Assembly (NCBI GenBank): GCA_964406575.1 | Contig: CAYOSH010000001.1 | Coordinates: 1-64,000 of the forward strand | DNA length: 64,000 bases | Source: WTAW01 sp964406575 | GTDB lineage: Bacteria; Acidobacteriota; Aminicenantia; Aminicenantales; Aminicenantaceae | Direction of reading: 5' to 3' | Shown: piece by piece, positions 16,770 to 26,211 of the stretch | Position numbering within the stretch: position 1 is the first letter of the stretch | Layout: each line of letters opens with the position of its first letter | The notes under the pieces: model-generated | Told to the model about the DNA's origin: nothing | The model's database searches: none | The model's input: only the letters and a program-made list of their open reading frames with translations | Made by a program: the position numbers and the translations under genes

Positions 16770-19445
16770 ATGAACAAAAAAAAACTGCTCCTCATCGACG
16801 GGAATTCCCTACTGTACCGTTCTTACTATGCCATACGCTTTCTGACAAATCCCGAAGGATTCCCGACAAACGCGATCTATGGCTTCCTCATGACATTGAA
16901 AAAATTGATAGGCCAAGAGAGTCCGGATTATCTTGGAGTCGTGTTCGACACCAAAGGACCGACCATCCGACACGGGATGTACAAGGAGTATAAAGCTCAA
17001 CGCAAACCCATGCCCGAGGACCTTGTTGTGCAGGTGCCAGTCTTGAAAAAGATCATCAACGCCATGAACATCCCTGCCTACGAACAGTCGGACCATGAGG
17101 CCGACGATGTCCTGGGAACGCTTGCTCATCAAGCATCCCAAAAGAACATCCAATCCGTTATCGTCACGACCGATAAAGACCTGCTCCAGATTGTGAACCA
17201 AAACACATCTGTCTACAACCCGACAAAAGACCTCCACCTGGACGAAAAGAGCGTCGCAGAACATTTCGGGGTCATGCCATCCCAAGTGATCGATGTGCTT
17301 GCGTTATGGGGCGATCCATCGGACAATATCCCGGGAGTCCCAGGAGTCGGGGAGAAAACATCCAAGGCGCTGATCAAGCAATTCGGGTCGCTGGATAATT
17401 TGCTGGCAAACCTCGCCGACATAAAAAAGGAGAGTCTCAGACAAAAGATAGAAAACCATCTTGAAGAACTCAAGCTGAGCCGGCAGCTGGTGACGATAAT
17501 CACTGACCTGGACCTCGAGTTAGATCCGCGCGAGCTGGCAGGGTCCGAGCCAAACACTGACGAACTTATCGCACTCTATCAAAAGTTGGGTTTTTCCTCT
17601 CTTGTCTCCGAATACACGAGCCCATCCAATCCCGCACAAAAAAAATATCAAACAATCTCGGACGAAACCTCCTTGCAACGGGTGCTATCAAAAATAAAAA
17701 AAACCGGATGTGTCGCGTTGGACACAGAAACAGACAGTCCCTCCCCGACGAAAGCCCGTCTTGTCGGCATCTCCTTCTCCGCGGAGCCCCATCACGCCTA
17801 CTATCTGCCCCTTCGGCATGATTCCACCATCGCTGGCGAACAGGTTCCGAAGGAAGATGCTTTCCGTCTCCTCAAAGAGACCTTTACAAACCCCAAAATA
17901 AGAAAAATCGGACAGAACATCAAATACGACTTCATCGTCCTCCACAGAGAAGGGATCACCCTTCAGGGGATAGACTCAGACACCATGGTCCTCTCATACC
18001 TGTTGGAGCCCAACTGGGGAAAACACAACCTGAACAAGCTCGCCACAACCTACCTTCAGGTCAACACCATCCCCTACCATGAGGTCGTGGGCAAGGGAAA
18101 GAACGAAGTGACTATGAACGCCGTCAGTATCGCCAAGGTGACTCCATATGCCTGCCAGGATGCGGATTTAGCCTTCCAGTTGGCGGACGTGCTCTGGCCC
18201 AAAGTTAAGGAAAGGGGCCTTACCAAGCTCTATCAAACCTTAGAGCGTCCCCTCATCCAGGTCTTAGCGGACATGGAAATGTGGGGAGTCAAGATCGATC
18301 CCGATATCATGGGGAGACTCTCCCAAGAACTCCAAGAGGAGCTCGATCTGCTCCAAAAGAAGATATTTGCGATTAGCGAGGAAGAATTCAACATCAATTC
18401 GCCCAAACAATTAGCGAACCTCCTGTTCGACAAAATGGGCATTCAGCCTTCGAAGAAAACGAGAAAAACGAGGAGTCATTCCACCGATATGAGCGTGCTC
18501 GAAGAGCTATCCAAGGCCCACCCTATCGCCCAATACACCCTGGAATACAGGCAATTTTCAAAGCTGAAATCCACATATGCTGACGCTCTCCCCCTCCTCA
18601 TTAATCCAGATACGGGCCGTATCCACACATCGTACAATCAGACTGTGGCAGCCACAGGAAGGCTTTCCAGCAGTGACCCGAATCTGCAAAACATCCCTGC
18701 AAGAGGCGATCTGGGCAAGCGGTGCAGGCAGGCGTTTATCCCGGAGGCCGGGAATCTTTTTTTATCTGCAGACTACTCCCAAATCGAATTGAGGATCCTA
18801 GCCCATCTCTCTGAGGATCCCACTCTCATCGAAACATTTCTTCATGACCGGGACGTCCACCAAGATACGGCATCCCGGGTCTTTGGCGAAACCTCGGCAC
18901 TGTTTCCTGAGGAGCAGCGCAGGCGAGCAAAAATCATCAATTTCAGTATTATCTACGGCACGTCTGCTTTCTCTTTGGCCAAAGAGCTTGGAACTTCAAC
19001 TTCAGAGGCTCAAGATTTTATTGACCTCTACTTTGAGAAATACCCAAAAGTCTGGGAATTCTTGGAAAAGAGCGTGGAAGAAGCCCGCAAATCGGGATTT
19101 TCTCAGACCCTTTTCGGGAGGATCCGCCCTGTCCCCGAGCTCAATAACGAAAACAGAATAGTCCAACAAGCTGGCCGCCGTATTGCCCTCAACACTCCTA
19201 TCCAGGGAAGCGCTGCAGACCTCATGAAAAAAGCCATGATCGATATATGGGAGGAGATGCGCGCACACAAGCTCCAGTCAAAAATGATCCTCCAAGTCCA
19301 TGACGAGCTCGTCTTCGAAGTTCCCGATGATGAGCGCAATCGTCTAGAAGCACTGGTCAAAGAAAAAATGGAGACCGTCTTCCCTTTAAAAGTCCCGCTC
19401 AAAGTGCACCTGGGTTGGGGCATCAACTGGGCAGAGACCAAGTAA
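16770..19445 (+). CDS. polA: DNA polymerase I
   Basis: Repair and Okazaki-fragment polymerase. From the ATG at 16770, which gives MNKKKLLLIDGNSLLYRSYYA, it has 891 residues; a TTG nine codons earlier is less likely. The 5'-3' exonuclease spans about 1-290, with DYLGVVFD, EADDVLGT and the H3TH block DNIPGVPGVGEKT. The 3'-5' exonuclease keeps its acidic residues (ALDTETDS, NIKYDF and the aspartate in ACQDADLA), so proofreading looks intact. The polymerase domain has DYSQIELR, RRRAKIINFSIIYG and QVHDELVFEV. It stands alone, convergent with the GNAT gene. Confidence 0.97.
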   Translation: MNKKKLLLIDGNSLLYRSYYAIRFLTNPEGFPTNAIYGFLMTLKKLIGQESPDYLGVVFDTKGPTIRHGMYKEYKAQRKPMPEDLVVQVPVLKKIINAMNIPAYEQSDHEADDVLGTLAHQASQKNIQSVIVTTDKDLLQIVNQNTSVYNPTKDLHLDEKSVAEHFGVMPSQVIDVLALWGDPSDNIPGVPGVGEKTSKALIKQFGSLDNLLANLADIKKESLRQKIENHLEELKLSRQLVTIITDLDLELDPRELAGSEPNTDELIALYQKLGFSSLVSEYTSPSNPAQKKYQTISDETSLQRVLSKIKKTGCVALDTETDSPSPTKARLVGISFSAEPHHAYYLPLRHDSTIAGEQVPKEDAFRLLKETFTNPKIRKIGQNIKYDFIVLHREGITLQGIDSDTMVLSYLLEPNWGKHNLNKLATTYLQVNTIPYHEVVGKGKNEVTMNAVSIAKVTPYACQDADLAFQLADVLWPKVKERGLTKLYQTLERPLIQVLADMEMWGVKIDPDIMGRLSQELQEELDLLQKKIFAISEEEFNINSPKQLANLLFDKMGIQPSKKTRKTRSHSTDMSVLEELSKAHPIAQYTLEYRQFSKLKSTYADALPLLINPDTGRIHTSYNQTVAATGRLSSSDPNLQNIPARGDLGKRCRQAFIPEAGNLFLSADYSQIELRILAHLSEDPTLIETFLHDRDVHQDTASRVFGETSALFPEEQRRRAKIINFSIIYGTSAFSLAKELGTSTSEAQDFIDLYFEKYPKVWEFLEKSVEEARKSGFSQTLFGRIRPVPELNNENRIVQQAGRRIALNTPIQGSAADLMKKAMIDIWEEMRAHKLQSKMILQVHDELVFEVPDDERNRLEALVKEKMETVFPLKVPLKVHLGWGINWAETK

Positions 19446-19542
19446 TGCTCTTCCTGCCAATGCCATATGTTCGGTTGTTTGCCTCCCTAAAAAAGACAAG
19501 GTCCCGCTGAACAGAAATAATGGAATTCATGGATGACCGGAA

Positions 19543-20667
19543 TCAGAGGGATTTTTGGTAAACGCGGAATTTTTTGTAGACCTTCCCCCCCATTTTTTCC
19601 ATCTCTGCTCTCACTTTGACGTTTGCCTCCAATTCGTGGTGGGTATCCATCATCTCCATACCTACGTCACGAGCGCTCATGATCATTTTGACGCCCATCA
19701 AGACATCCAAGCCGAGGCCTCGACATTTTTCCTTGATGGCTCCAAGCAGAAGGTCCAATTGTTTGCTTTTTTTGGCAGCCCGTAGAATCTTGAGAAACCC
19801 GAAGGGAAGAAGCCTTCCCCGGGCTTTCTGGATGCCTTCGGTCATATCAGGGATGCCCACGACGAAGGCCACGAGTTCGCCTTCCTTCAACACCCCTTTC
19901 ACAAATCTGGGATCGAGCACGGGCAAATAGCGTTTAGTCAACTCCTCCATCTCTTTCTCATCAAGGGGCGCATACCCATAGATATGACTTTCTGTATAAC
20001 ATTCATTCATGAGGCGCAGGACAGGTTTAATCCAAGGTCTGAGCCTTCTCTTTGTTTTGAATTCCAGAACCTCAAAATTTCCTTTCTTTTTCACGCGCTC
20101 ATAAATCTTTGTGTAAAACTCGGGGAACTCTTTTGGAATGTCAAGTTTGTAAACAAAATAATCCACATCTTTGCTATATCCCTGCTGTTCCACCAGCCGA
20201 GGCATCCACTCAAAGTTACAGTAGGTGGCGATCGTGGCGCGGTGTTCGAATCCTTCTATCAGGAATCCTTCAGGGTCTTGATCTGTAAAGCCATAGGGAC
20301 CGACGACCTTTGTCATGCCGCGTTCTCGAGCCCATTCTTCCACACGGCTGAGAAGGGCACGGACGACATCCGCATCCTCCCATGTCTCCAAGTAACCGAA
20401 ACGTGCTGTTTTTTCCTTCCGGATCTCATTGTACCGTTTGTTGATAATACCCATGATCCGGCCGACAGGCACACCATCCTCGGAGGCGATCAGTAGAACG
20501 GTATCACTGTGAGCAAAGGATCTGTTTTGTTTCGGGTCAAAATATTTCCACTCATCAACATAGAGGGGGGGGACCCAGGTTTTATGGCCACTATGAATCT
20601 GCTCTGGGAGGAAAATAAACTTTTTAAGATCATCCCGAGTTTTGACTTCCCTGATCACAACGTCCAT
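19543..20667 (-). CDS. GNAT-like acetyltransferase fold protein
   Basis: A 374-residue protein with a GNAT-type fold; substrate unknown. The N-terminal half shows the usual pattern with a catalytic-core-like VGRIMGIIN near 92 and VEEWARERGMTKVVGPYGF near 128, and FTDQDPEGFLIEGF after it. The C-terminal half may be a second degenerate GNAT domain (ELVAFVVGIPDM). Relatives are annotated as N-acetyltransferase or hypothetical in acidobacteria and bacteroidetes. It is monocistronic and convergent with polA. Confidence 0.75.
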   Translation of the reverse strand: MDVVIREVKTRDDLKKFIFLPEQIHSGHKTWVPPLYVDEWKYFDPKQNRSFAHSDTVLLIASEDGVPVGRIMGIINKRYNEIRKEKTARFGYLETWEDADVVRALLSRVEEWARERGMTKVVGPYGFTDQDPEGFLIEGFEHRATIATYCNFEWMPRLVEQQGYSKDVDYFVYKLDIPKEFPEFYTKIYERVKKKGNFEVLEFKTKRRLRPWIKPVLRLMNECYTESHIYGYAPLDEKEMEELTKRYLPVLDPRFVKGVLKEGELVAFVVGIPDMTEGIQKARGRLLPFGFLKILRAAKKSKQLDLLLGAIKEKCRGLGLDVLMGVKMIMSARDVGMEMMDTHHELEANVKVRAEMEKMGGKVYKKFRVYQKSL

Positions 20668-20706
20668 TGCTCTTTTTTCAGAAACATTTTATCAAGTTTG
20701 TCATAT

Positions 20707-20735
20707 ATTATACTATAAAAAAGTGTTATTTTTAA
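20707..20735 (-). promoter_or_regulatory. Promoter of the GNAT-like gene
   Basis: On the minus strand an exact TATAAT is preceded by TTAAAA after 17 bases, about 40 bases before the ATG. The -35 is only four of six. Confidence 0.45.
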
Positions 20736-20829
20736 TGGGTAAAGTAAAATAGGCATTTCCAGATGTGGCTGTTTGCTGGCCTCCGGAACATTTCTTATTT
20801 GTTTCTCTCTGCTACAAGAAATTTTGAGG

Positions 20830-20859
20830 TTGACATTCACAATGAGGAATGAATACACT
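20830..20859 (+). promoter_or_regulatory. rnf operon promoter
   Basis: TTGACA, an 18-base spacer and TACACT. The -10 ends 30 bases before the ATG at 20890, so transcription would start after the more upstream in-frame start codons, supporting 20890 as the rnfC start. Confidence 0.5.
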
Positions 20860-20889
20860 TTACTCTCAATTCTAGCCCCCAAAAGATAC

Positions 20890-22221
20890 ATGAGACGGAA
20901 AACATTTCCTCACGGGATACATCCTCCTGATCACAAATCATCCACAGCAAAAAGAGTGCTCGAGAGCATGCCCCCTCCGGAAAAAGTCAGCATCCCCCTC
21001 CTCCAACACTTTGGAAGTCCGGCAAAGCCGCTGGTAAAGAAGGGAGAGGATGTCTATCTCGGGCAAAAGATCGGAGAAAGCACCGGTCTTTTTTCTGCGG
21101 CCGTCCATTCTAGCGTATCCGGAAAAATCCTCTCCGTGGATGGAGCTCATCATCCCTTGGGCAAGCCCGTGACTGCGGTGACCATTGCCAACGACGGTGA
21201 GGATCGGCCGGCGCCAGATCTCCTGGGGGCAGAACACCCCTTCTCTCTTAAGCCCGAAGAGATTTGTCAAATCGTCCAAGAGGCGGGGATTGTCGGCCTC
21301 GGAGGAGCCGCTTTTCCGACGGCTGTTAAGCTCCGCCCTCCCAAGGATAAACCCATCGACACCGTGATCATCAACGGATGTGAATGCGAGCCTGTTCTTA
21401 CGGCTGACTATAGGATCATGCTGGAGTTTTCCGAGGATATCCTGAACGGTGCAGAGCTCGTTCGCAAAGCCACAGGTGCAGAACGAACGATTATCGGAAT
21501 CGAAGACAACAAAAAAGATGCCTATAAGGCCTTTCATGAGGTCAAGGGGAATGGTCACGCAGAAATTGTCCTGCTGCAGACAAAATACCCCCAAGGCGCC
21601 GAAAAAAACCTCATTTATGCCCTCCTCCGTCGAGAAGTCCCTCGAGGCGGGCTCCCCTTTGATGTCGGCGTTGTGGTCCAGAATGTTGGGACGGCAAAGG
21701 CTATCTGGGATGCGGTAAGCGCCGGCAAGCCTCTTTATGAAAGGGCCCTGACTGTTGCGGGAGATGGAGTCCGAGACCCCAAAAACCTTATGGTCCGGGT
21801 TGGAACGCCTTTCCAGGCCGTTCTCGATTTATGCGGTGGAATCAAAGACAACACAAACCTTCTAATCATGGGGGGGCCAATGATGGGCCTTTCTCAATGG
21901 TCTCCTGAGGTCCCGGTCATAAAAGGAACCTCAGGCATTCTGGCCTGGCCCGCAGCCACTCCTCCGATGGAGCACAACTGCATCCGCTGTTCCCGGTGTG
22001 TGCAGCATTGCCCGATGAGGCTTATCCCCACACAGCTCATGAAGTACGTCAAGTATGAATTTTTATCAGAGGCAGAGGATTGGGGAATCCTAGACTGTGT
22101 GGAATGCGGCTGCTGCCAGTACATCTGTCCTGCGAGAATCCCCCTAGTCCACTGGATCCGTTTGGGGAAGAACCAAGTCACAGGATTGAAACGAAAAAAA
22201 AGGGTAGAAGATGCTCAATAA
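20890..22221 (+). CDS. rnfC: Rnf complex subunit RnfC
   Basis: The NADH-side subunit of the Rnf ferredoxin:NAD oxidoreductase, a membrane complex that couples this exchange to ion movement. From 20890 it has 443 residues and begins in the family way (MRRKTFPHGIHPPDHK). A biotinyl-like domain precedes the NADH/FMN fold, which shows AGIVGLGGAAFPTAVK and NGCECEPVLTADYR. Two 4Fe-4S motifs end it (CIRCSRCVQHCP, CVECGCCQYICP). Two in-frame starts lie upstream, but the promoter at 20830 would leave them untranscribed. No clear ribosome binding site is seen. First of the rnfCDGEAB set. Confidence 0.95.
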   Translation: MRRKTFPHGIHPPDHKSSTAKRVLESMPPPEKVSIPLLQHFGSPAKPLVKKGEDVYLGQKIGESTGLFSAAVHSSVSGKILSVDGAHHPLGKPVTAVTIANDGEDRPAPDLLGAEHPFSLKPEEICQIVQEAGIVGLGGAAFPTAVKLRPPKDKPIDTVIINGCECEPVLTADYRIMLEFSEDILNGAELVRKATGAERTIIGIEDNKKDAYKAFHEVKGNGHAEIVLLQTKYPQGAEKNLIYALLRREVPRGGLPFDVGVVVQNVGTAKAIWDAVSAGKPLYERALTVAGDGVRDPKNLMVRVGTPFQAVLDLCGGIKDNTNLLIMGGPMMGLSQWSPEVPVIKGTSGILAWPAATPPMEHNCIRCSRCVQHCPMRLIPTQLMKYVKYEFLSEAEDWGILDCVECGCCQYICPARIPLVHWIRLGKNQVTGLKRKKRVEDAQ

Positions 22222-23188
22222 CGAATATGTGATCCAGTCATCTCCCCACCTCAAAGACAAAGATTCTGTCCGCAAAATTATGTACACCGTCATTATTGCA
22301 CTTCTACCGGCTGTGTTTGCATCTGTGTACTTCTTCAGGCTCAGGGCCGTTGCCCTCTACCTGACTTGCCTTGTGGCTTGCTTGGCGACGGAAGCGCTCT
22401 TTTTGTGGATCAGAAAGAAACCGATCCAATCCCTCTGGGATGGGTCAGCGGCGATCACTGCTTTGCTCCTGGCGATGACTCTACCCCCCGGCCTTTCCCT
22501 GGATTTGGCGGTCATCGGTTCGGTTGTCGCCATATCCATTGGAAAACAGGTTTTTGGAGGACTGGGACACAATATTTTCAACCCGGCACTTGTCGGGAGG
22601 GCCTTTCTCCAAACCGCTTTCGCTGAAGCCATGACCACTTGGGTTCCCCCGGTAACCCTTCATATAGACACGGGAACCTTTGCAACGCCTTTGGGCAACC
22701 TCAAATTCCAAGAGGCTATCGCCCAGGGAACGCTGACGTCTCTCAAAGATCTCTTCTGGGGAAATGTCGGAGGGTGTTTGGGCGAGACCTCAGCCATCGC
22801 TCTTTTCCTCGGGGTCTTGATCCTTCTCGCTAAAAAAACCATTGACTGGCGAATCCCTACGGGGATCATCCTGTCCCTGAGTATCTTTACGGGAATTTTC
22901 TGGTTAATAAAACCGAATCAATATGCCTCTCCCGCTTTTCATGTTTTAGCGGGAGGCCTTTTGATCGGAGCCTTTTTTATGGCCACCGATATGGTGACTT
23001 CACCGATCACCCCCAAGGGCACTTGGATCTTCGCGTTGGGCATCGGTATCATAGTGGGGCTGATCCGCCTGTTCGGAGGATTCGCAGAGGGAGTGATGTA
23101 CGCCATCCTCTTCATGAACACCTTTGTCCCCCTTTTGAATCGTTACTCCCGGCCGCGCATTCTCGGAGAAAGGAGGGCCCCTTCATGA
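22211..23188 (+). CDS. rnfD: Rnf complex subunit RnfD
   Basis: A 325-residue polytopic inner-membrane subunit, about nine helices by eye. In the family a threonine near the C-terminal third carries covalent FMN attached by ApbE; here ATDMVTSPITPKG near residue 260 is the matching site. It begins 11 bases before the rnfC stop and ends in an ATGA overlap with rnfG, so translation is coupled on both sides. Confidence 0.95.
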   Translation: MLNNEYVIQSSPHLKDKDSVRKIMYTVIIALLPAVFASVYFFRLRAVALYLTCLVACLATEALFLWIRKKPIQSLWDGSAAITALLLAMTLPPGLSLDLAVIGSVVAISIGKQVFGGLGHNIFNPALVGRAFLQTAFAEAMTTWVPPVTLHIDTGTFATPLGNLKFQEAIAQGTLTSLKDLFWGNVGGCLGETSAIALFLGVLILLAKKTIDWRIPTGIILSLSIFTGIFWLIKPNQYASPAFHVLAGGLLIGAFFMATDMVTSPITPKGTWIFALGIGIIVGLIRLFGGFAEGVMYAILFMNTFVPLLNRYSRPRILGERRAPS

Positions 23189-23790
23189 GCCTTTCCTCTA
23201 GAATGATCCTCGTCCTCACCGCAGTGGGGCTGATCACCGGAGGATTTCTTGCCGGTGTGGCAAAACTGACCAAGGAACGGATCACCCTCAACATTCAGGC
23301 CGAGATTGAAAGGGCCATCAAAGCGGTGGTGGATGAAGCTGAGGTCAGCAAGGTATTATATAGAGGGGAAGGCCTGGTCATCTACAGGGAGATGGACGCA
23401 AAAGGCCAGATTGCAGGATTTGCGGTCCAGGCGACGGGTATCGGCTTCCAGGATAAGATCACCTTGATGTTCGGGCTGAATGAAACATTGACGAAGATCA
23501 CTGGACTCACCATCATCGAGCAGAAAGAAACACCAGGCTTGGGCGCTAAGATCATGGATTGGGAAACCTTTCTCCAGTTCTGGAAGAACAGGGATGCAAC
23601 CGGCGAGCTCTCCTTGCGAAAGCCTCCGGTCCGCACGCCCGATGAGCTCCTCTCCACAGAGATAAACACAATCACCGCCGCAACCATATCCTCAAAAAAA
23701 GTGCTTGCGCTCGTCAATCTCTCACTGCAGAAGGTGAGAGAGCTAATAAAAGACAAGATGATCACCATCGAGGGAGATGATGGCCACTAA
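23185..23790 (+). CDS. rnfG: Rnf complex subunit RnfG
   Basis: A periplasm-facing subunit with covalent FMN, anchored by one N-terminal helix. The ATG at 23185 overlaps the rnfD stop as ATGA and follows AGGAGG, giving 201 residues starting MSLSSRMILV. The FMN-binding domain has GLGAKIMDW and, near residue 165, TITAATISS, the place of the usual S/T-G-A-T flavinylation motif. Here alanine replaces glycine and the usual preceding aspartate is asparagine (INTITAAT), though the acceptor threonine is kept. Confidence 0.93.
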   Translation: MSLSSRMILVLTAVGLITGGFLAGVAKLTKERITLNIQAEIERAIKAVVDEAEVSKVLYRGEGLVIYREMDAKGQIAGFAVQATGIGFQDKITLMFGLNETLTKITGLTIIEQKETPGLGAKIMDWETFLQFWKNRDATGELSLRKPPVRTPDELLSTEINTITAATISSKKVLALVNLSLQKVRELIKDKMITIEGDDGH

Positions 23791-24388
23791 AAGTATCCGT
23801 GCGGAGTTCCTCAAAGGGCTTTGGGATGAGAACCCTGTGTTCCGCCAGCTCCTCGGCATGTGTCCGACACTAGCCGTCACAGGGACCGTCATCACCGGTC
23901 TGGCCATGGGGCTGGCCACAACTTTCGTCTTGATCCTCAGCTCGCTCGTGGTCTCATCCATCAAAAAGCTCATCCCTCCACAAGTCCGTATCGCCTCTTA
24001 CATTGTGGTCATTGCCAGCTTCGTGACAATCGCCGACCAATTCCTGAAGGCTTACTTCTATCCCCTCTCTAAGGCCCTGGGACCCTATGTTCCTTTGATC
24101 GTCGTCAACTGTATCATCCTCGGCCGCCAGGAAGCTTTTGCTTCTAGGAATTCTGTCGGGCGGTCATTCATCGATGCCCTGGGGATGAGCACAGGATTCA
24201 TCCTGGCCCTTCTGATGCTCGGCACCATAAGAGAGATCCTGGGAGCCGGGACATTCCTCGGATACCGGGTTATGGGAACCTGGTTCAAACCGTGGATCAT
24301 CATGATCCTTCCAGCCGGCGCTTTCATCACTTTAGGGACTCTTCTCGGGATCGCCATCGCGATCGAGCGCAAGGCAAAGAGGAGATAA
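23777..24388 (+). CDS. rnfE: Rnf complex subunit RnfE
   Basis: A 203-residue membrane subunit, the homologue of NqrD, with about six helices. It shows the family features FLKGLWDENPVFRQLLGMCP at the start and NCIILGRQEAFASRN midway. Its start lies inside the rnfG end (14-base overlap); the second ATG three bases later is an equal alternative. RnfE and RnfA form the pseudo-symmetric ion-path core in the family. Confidence 0.94.
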   Translation: MMATKSIRAEFLKGLWDENPVFRQLLGMCPTLAVTGTVITGLAMGLATTFVLILSSLVVSSIKKLIPPQVRIASYIVVIASFVTIADQFLKAYFYPLSKALGPYVPLIVVNCIILGRQEAFASRNSVGRSFIDALGMSTGFILALLMLGTIREILGAGTFLGYRVMGTWFKPWIIMILPAGAFITLGTLLGIAIAIERKAKRR

Positions 24389-24390
24389 AC

Positions 24391-24966
24391 GTGGAACTGG
24401 TGACAATCTTTATATCGGCTGTGCTCGTCCAAAACTTCGTCCTGTACTACTTCCTCGGGATCTGCCCCTTCTTAGGTGTGAGTAAGAAGCTCGACTCGGC
24501 CGTTTCCATGGGATTAGCCGTCACTTTTGTCATGTCCATCACGGCGGTTGTATCCTGGTTGATCAACAACTTGATCCTAATTCCATACGACTTGGGTTAT
24601 CTACAGATCGTCTCCTTTATCCTTGTGATCGCATCCCTCGTCCAGCTGGTTGAGATGTTTATCCGGAAAATCAGCCCGCCCCTCTATCAGGCATTGGGTA
24701 TCTACCTCCCGCTGATAACGACCAATTGCGCCATCATGGGCTTGGCCCTGCTCGCAGCGTTAAACAAATATAGCTTTATGGAAACCGTGATCTTCGGTTT
24801 CGCGTCAGGCTTGGGATTCACCCTGGCCATCGTGCTGATGGCCGGGATCCGGGAACAGTTGGACCTGGCTGATGTCCCCGAGCCCTTAAAAGGGGCAGGG
24901 ATCGCCCTGATTGTCGCCGGAATCATGGCCTTGGCCTTTAACGGATTCATAGGAATGCTGACATGA
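24391..24966 (+). CDS. rnfA: Rnf complex subunit RnfA
   Basis: A 191-residue membrane subunit, the homologue of NqrE and related to RnfE. The start is the GTG at 24391, two bases after rnfE and preceded by GGAGA, giving the expected VELVTIFISAVLVQNFVLYY. FLGICPFLGVS, with the conserved cysteine, and TTNCAIMGLAL midway are family marks. It overlaps rnfB by four bases. Confidence 0.94.
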   Translation: MELVTIFISAVLVQNFVLYYFLGICPFLGVSKKLDSAVSMGLAVTFVMSITAVVSWLINNLILIPYDLGYLQIVSFILVIASLVQLVEMFIRKISPPLYQALGIYLPLITTNCAIMGLALLAALNKYSFMETVIFGFASGLGFTLAIVLMAGIREQLDLADVPEPLKGAGIALIVAGIMALAFNGFIGMLT

Positions 24967-25781
24967 CAGATCTGCTCGTTCCGATCTTCACCATGACCGT
25001 ACTCGGATTCCTGTTCTCTTCAGGACTTGTTTTGGCCTACAAAAAGCTCAAAGTGGACGAGGATCCTAAAATAGAGAAAGTCGCTGAAATACTCCCCCAG
25101 GTCAACTGTGGCGCCTGCGGCTATTCAGGGTGCCGGGCATTCGCAGAAGCGGTCGTCAAAAGCAGTGCGGCTGTGAGCGGTTGTCCGGTGGGAGGAGAGG
25201 AAACAGCGAATCAGGTTGCCAAAATCATGGGCGTAGAGGCGGGTGAAATAATAAAGAAGGTGGCTCGACTGCACTGCGGCGGCACGATCGAAGCGGCCAA
25301 GTCCAGAGGTTTTTACTCAGGCATTCCGACATGTTATGCATCCCATCTTGTTGGCGGGAACAAACAGTGTTCCCATGGATGCCTGGGTTTCGGCGACTGT
25401 GTCAAAGCTTGCCTGTTCGAGGCTCTCTATATGGAGACAGACGGACTTCCCAGGGTCAGGGAAGACAAATGCACGGCCTGCGGCAAGTGTGTGGATGCCT
25501 GTCCGAGGAACCTGTTCGAGCTTCATCCTCTTGTTCAGGAGATTCTCGTCTTCTGTCGATCCGAAGACAGGGGGCCCATGGCCAGGAAGGTGTGCAATGC
25601 CGCCTGTATTGCATGCGGCATCTGCGCCAGAGCATGTCCTGAGGCCATCGTGATGGAAAACAACCTGGCCGTTATTACGGATTTTAAAAAAATCGACCCG
25701 GAAAAAATCCCGGACATCGAAAAATGCCCGACCAACGCCATCGGGCGGATACACAGAGAAGAGGACCGCGATGAAGGATAA
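24963..25781 (+). CDS. rnfB: Rnf complex subunit RnfB
   Basis: The ferredoxin-side subunit. Its 272 residues start with an N-terminal helix, then the signature NCGACGYSGCRAFAEAV with a following SGCPVGG for one cluster. Ferredoxin-type motifs follow: the CSHGCLGFGDCVKAC variant, CTACGKCVDACP and CIACGICARACP, then KCPTNAI. ATGA overlap with rnfA, and 11-base overlap with the next gene. Confidence 0.95.
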   Translation: MTDLLVPIFTMTVLGFLFSSGLVLAYKKLKVDEDPKIEKVAEILPQVNCGACGYSGCRAFAEAVVKSSAAVSGCPVGGEETANQVAKIMGVEAGEIIKKVARLHCGGTIEAAKSRGFYSGIPTCYASHLVGGNKQCSHGCLGFGDCVKACLFEALYMETDGLPRVREDKCTACGKCVDACPRNLFELHPLVQEILVFCRSEDRGPMARKVCNAACIACGICARACPEAIVMENNLAVITDFKKIDPEKIPDIEKCPTNAIGRIHREEDRDEG

Positions 25782-26211
25782 GGGGACTGTCGTTTCCACA
25801 AAGAGCGACTTCGCCCGTGTGGAAGTGGCCTGCCTTGAAGCATGCCAGGGGTGCTCGGCCAGAAGCCTCTGTATCGGGCAAAAAAACGCCAAAAGCCTTC
25901 TCTCAGTGAGAAATCCGCTCCAAGCCAAGGAGGGAGATCGCGTCCTCATTGCCATCCCGGAATCCCGCTACAGCAAAGCCCTCATCTTGTTTTTTGGCGT
26001 TCTGCTTTTCGCGACCCTCGCGGGGATGGGAGTGGGGTATCTCTTTTCTCGGATCATTCCTCTTTCATCTTCAGAATCGAGCGTTGGGGGCGTCTTCCTG
26101 GGAGTTGCCTTCGCAGGAGCGTGGCTTTCCAAACGCTTTAAAAAAGTCAACAACACATTTTTGTATCCGGAGATAATCGAAATTATACACGAAGGAGACA
26201 TTCATGGATAG
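25771..26211 (+). CDS. RseC/MucC family protein (SoxR-reducing system-like)
   Basis: A 146-residue protein with a cytoplasmic N-terminal domain bearing ACQGCSARSLC, then a two-helix membrane hairpin (about 73-92 and 108-127). This fits the RseC family. Relatives in enterobacteria help keep SoxR reduced alongside Rnf homologues, which fits its place as the seventh gene of the rnf operon. It overlaps rnfB and runs eight bases into the next gene. No SoxR is visible here. Confidence 0.85.
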   Translation: MKDKGTVVSTKSDFARVEVACLEACQGCSARSLCIGQKNAKSLLSVRNPLQAKEGDRVLIAIPESRYSKALILFFGVLLFATLAGMGVGYLFSRIIPLSSSESSVGGVFLGVAFAGAWLSKRFKKVNNTFLYPEIIEIIHEGDIHG

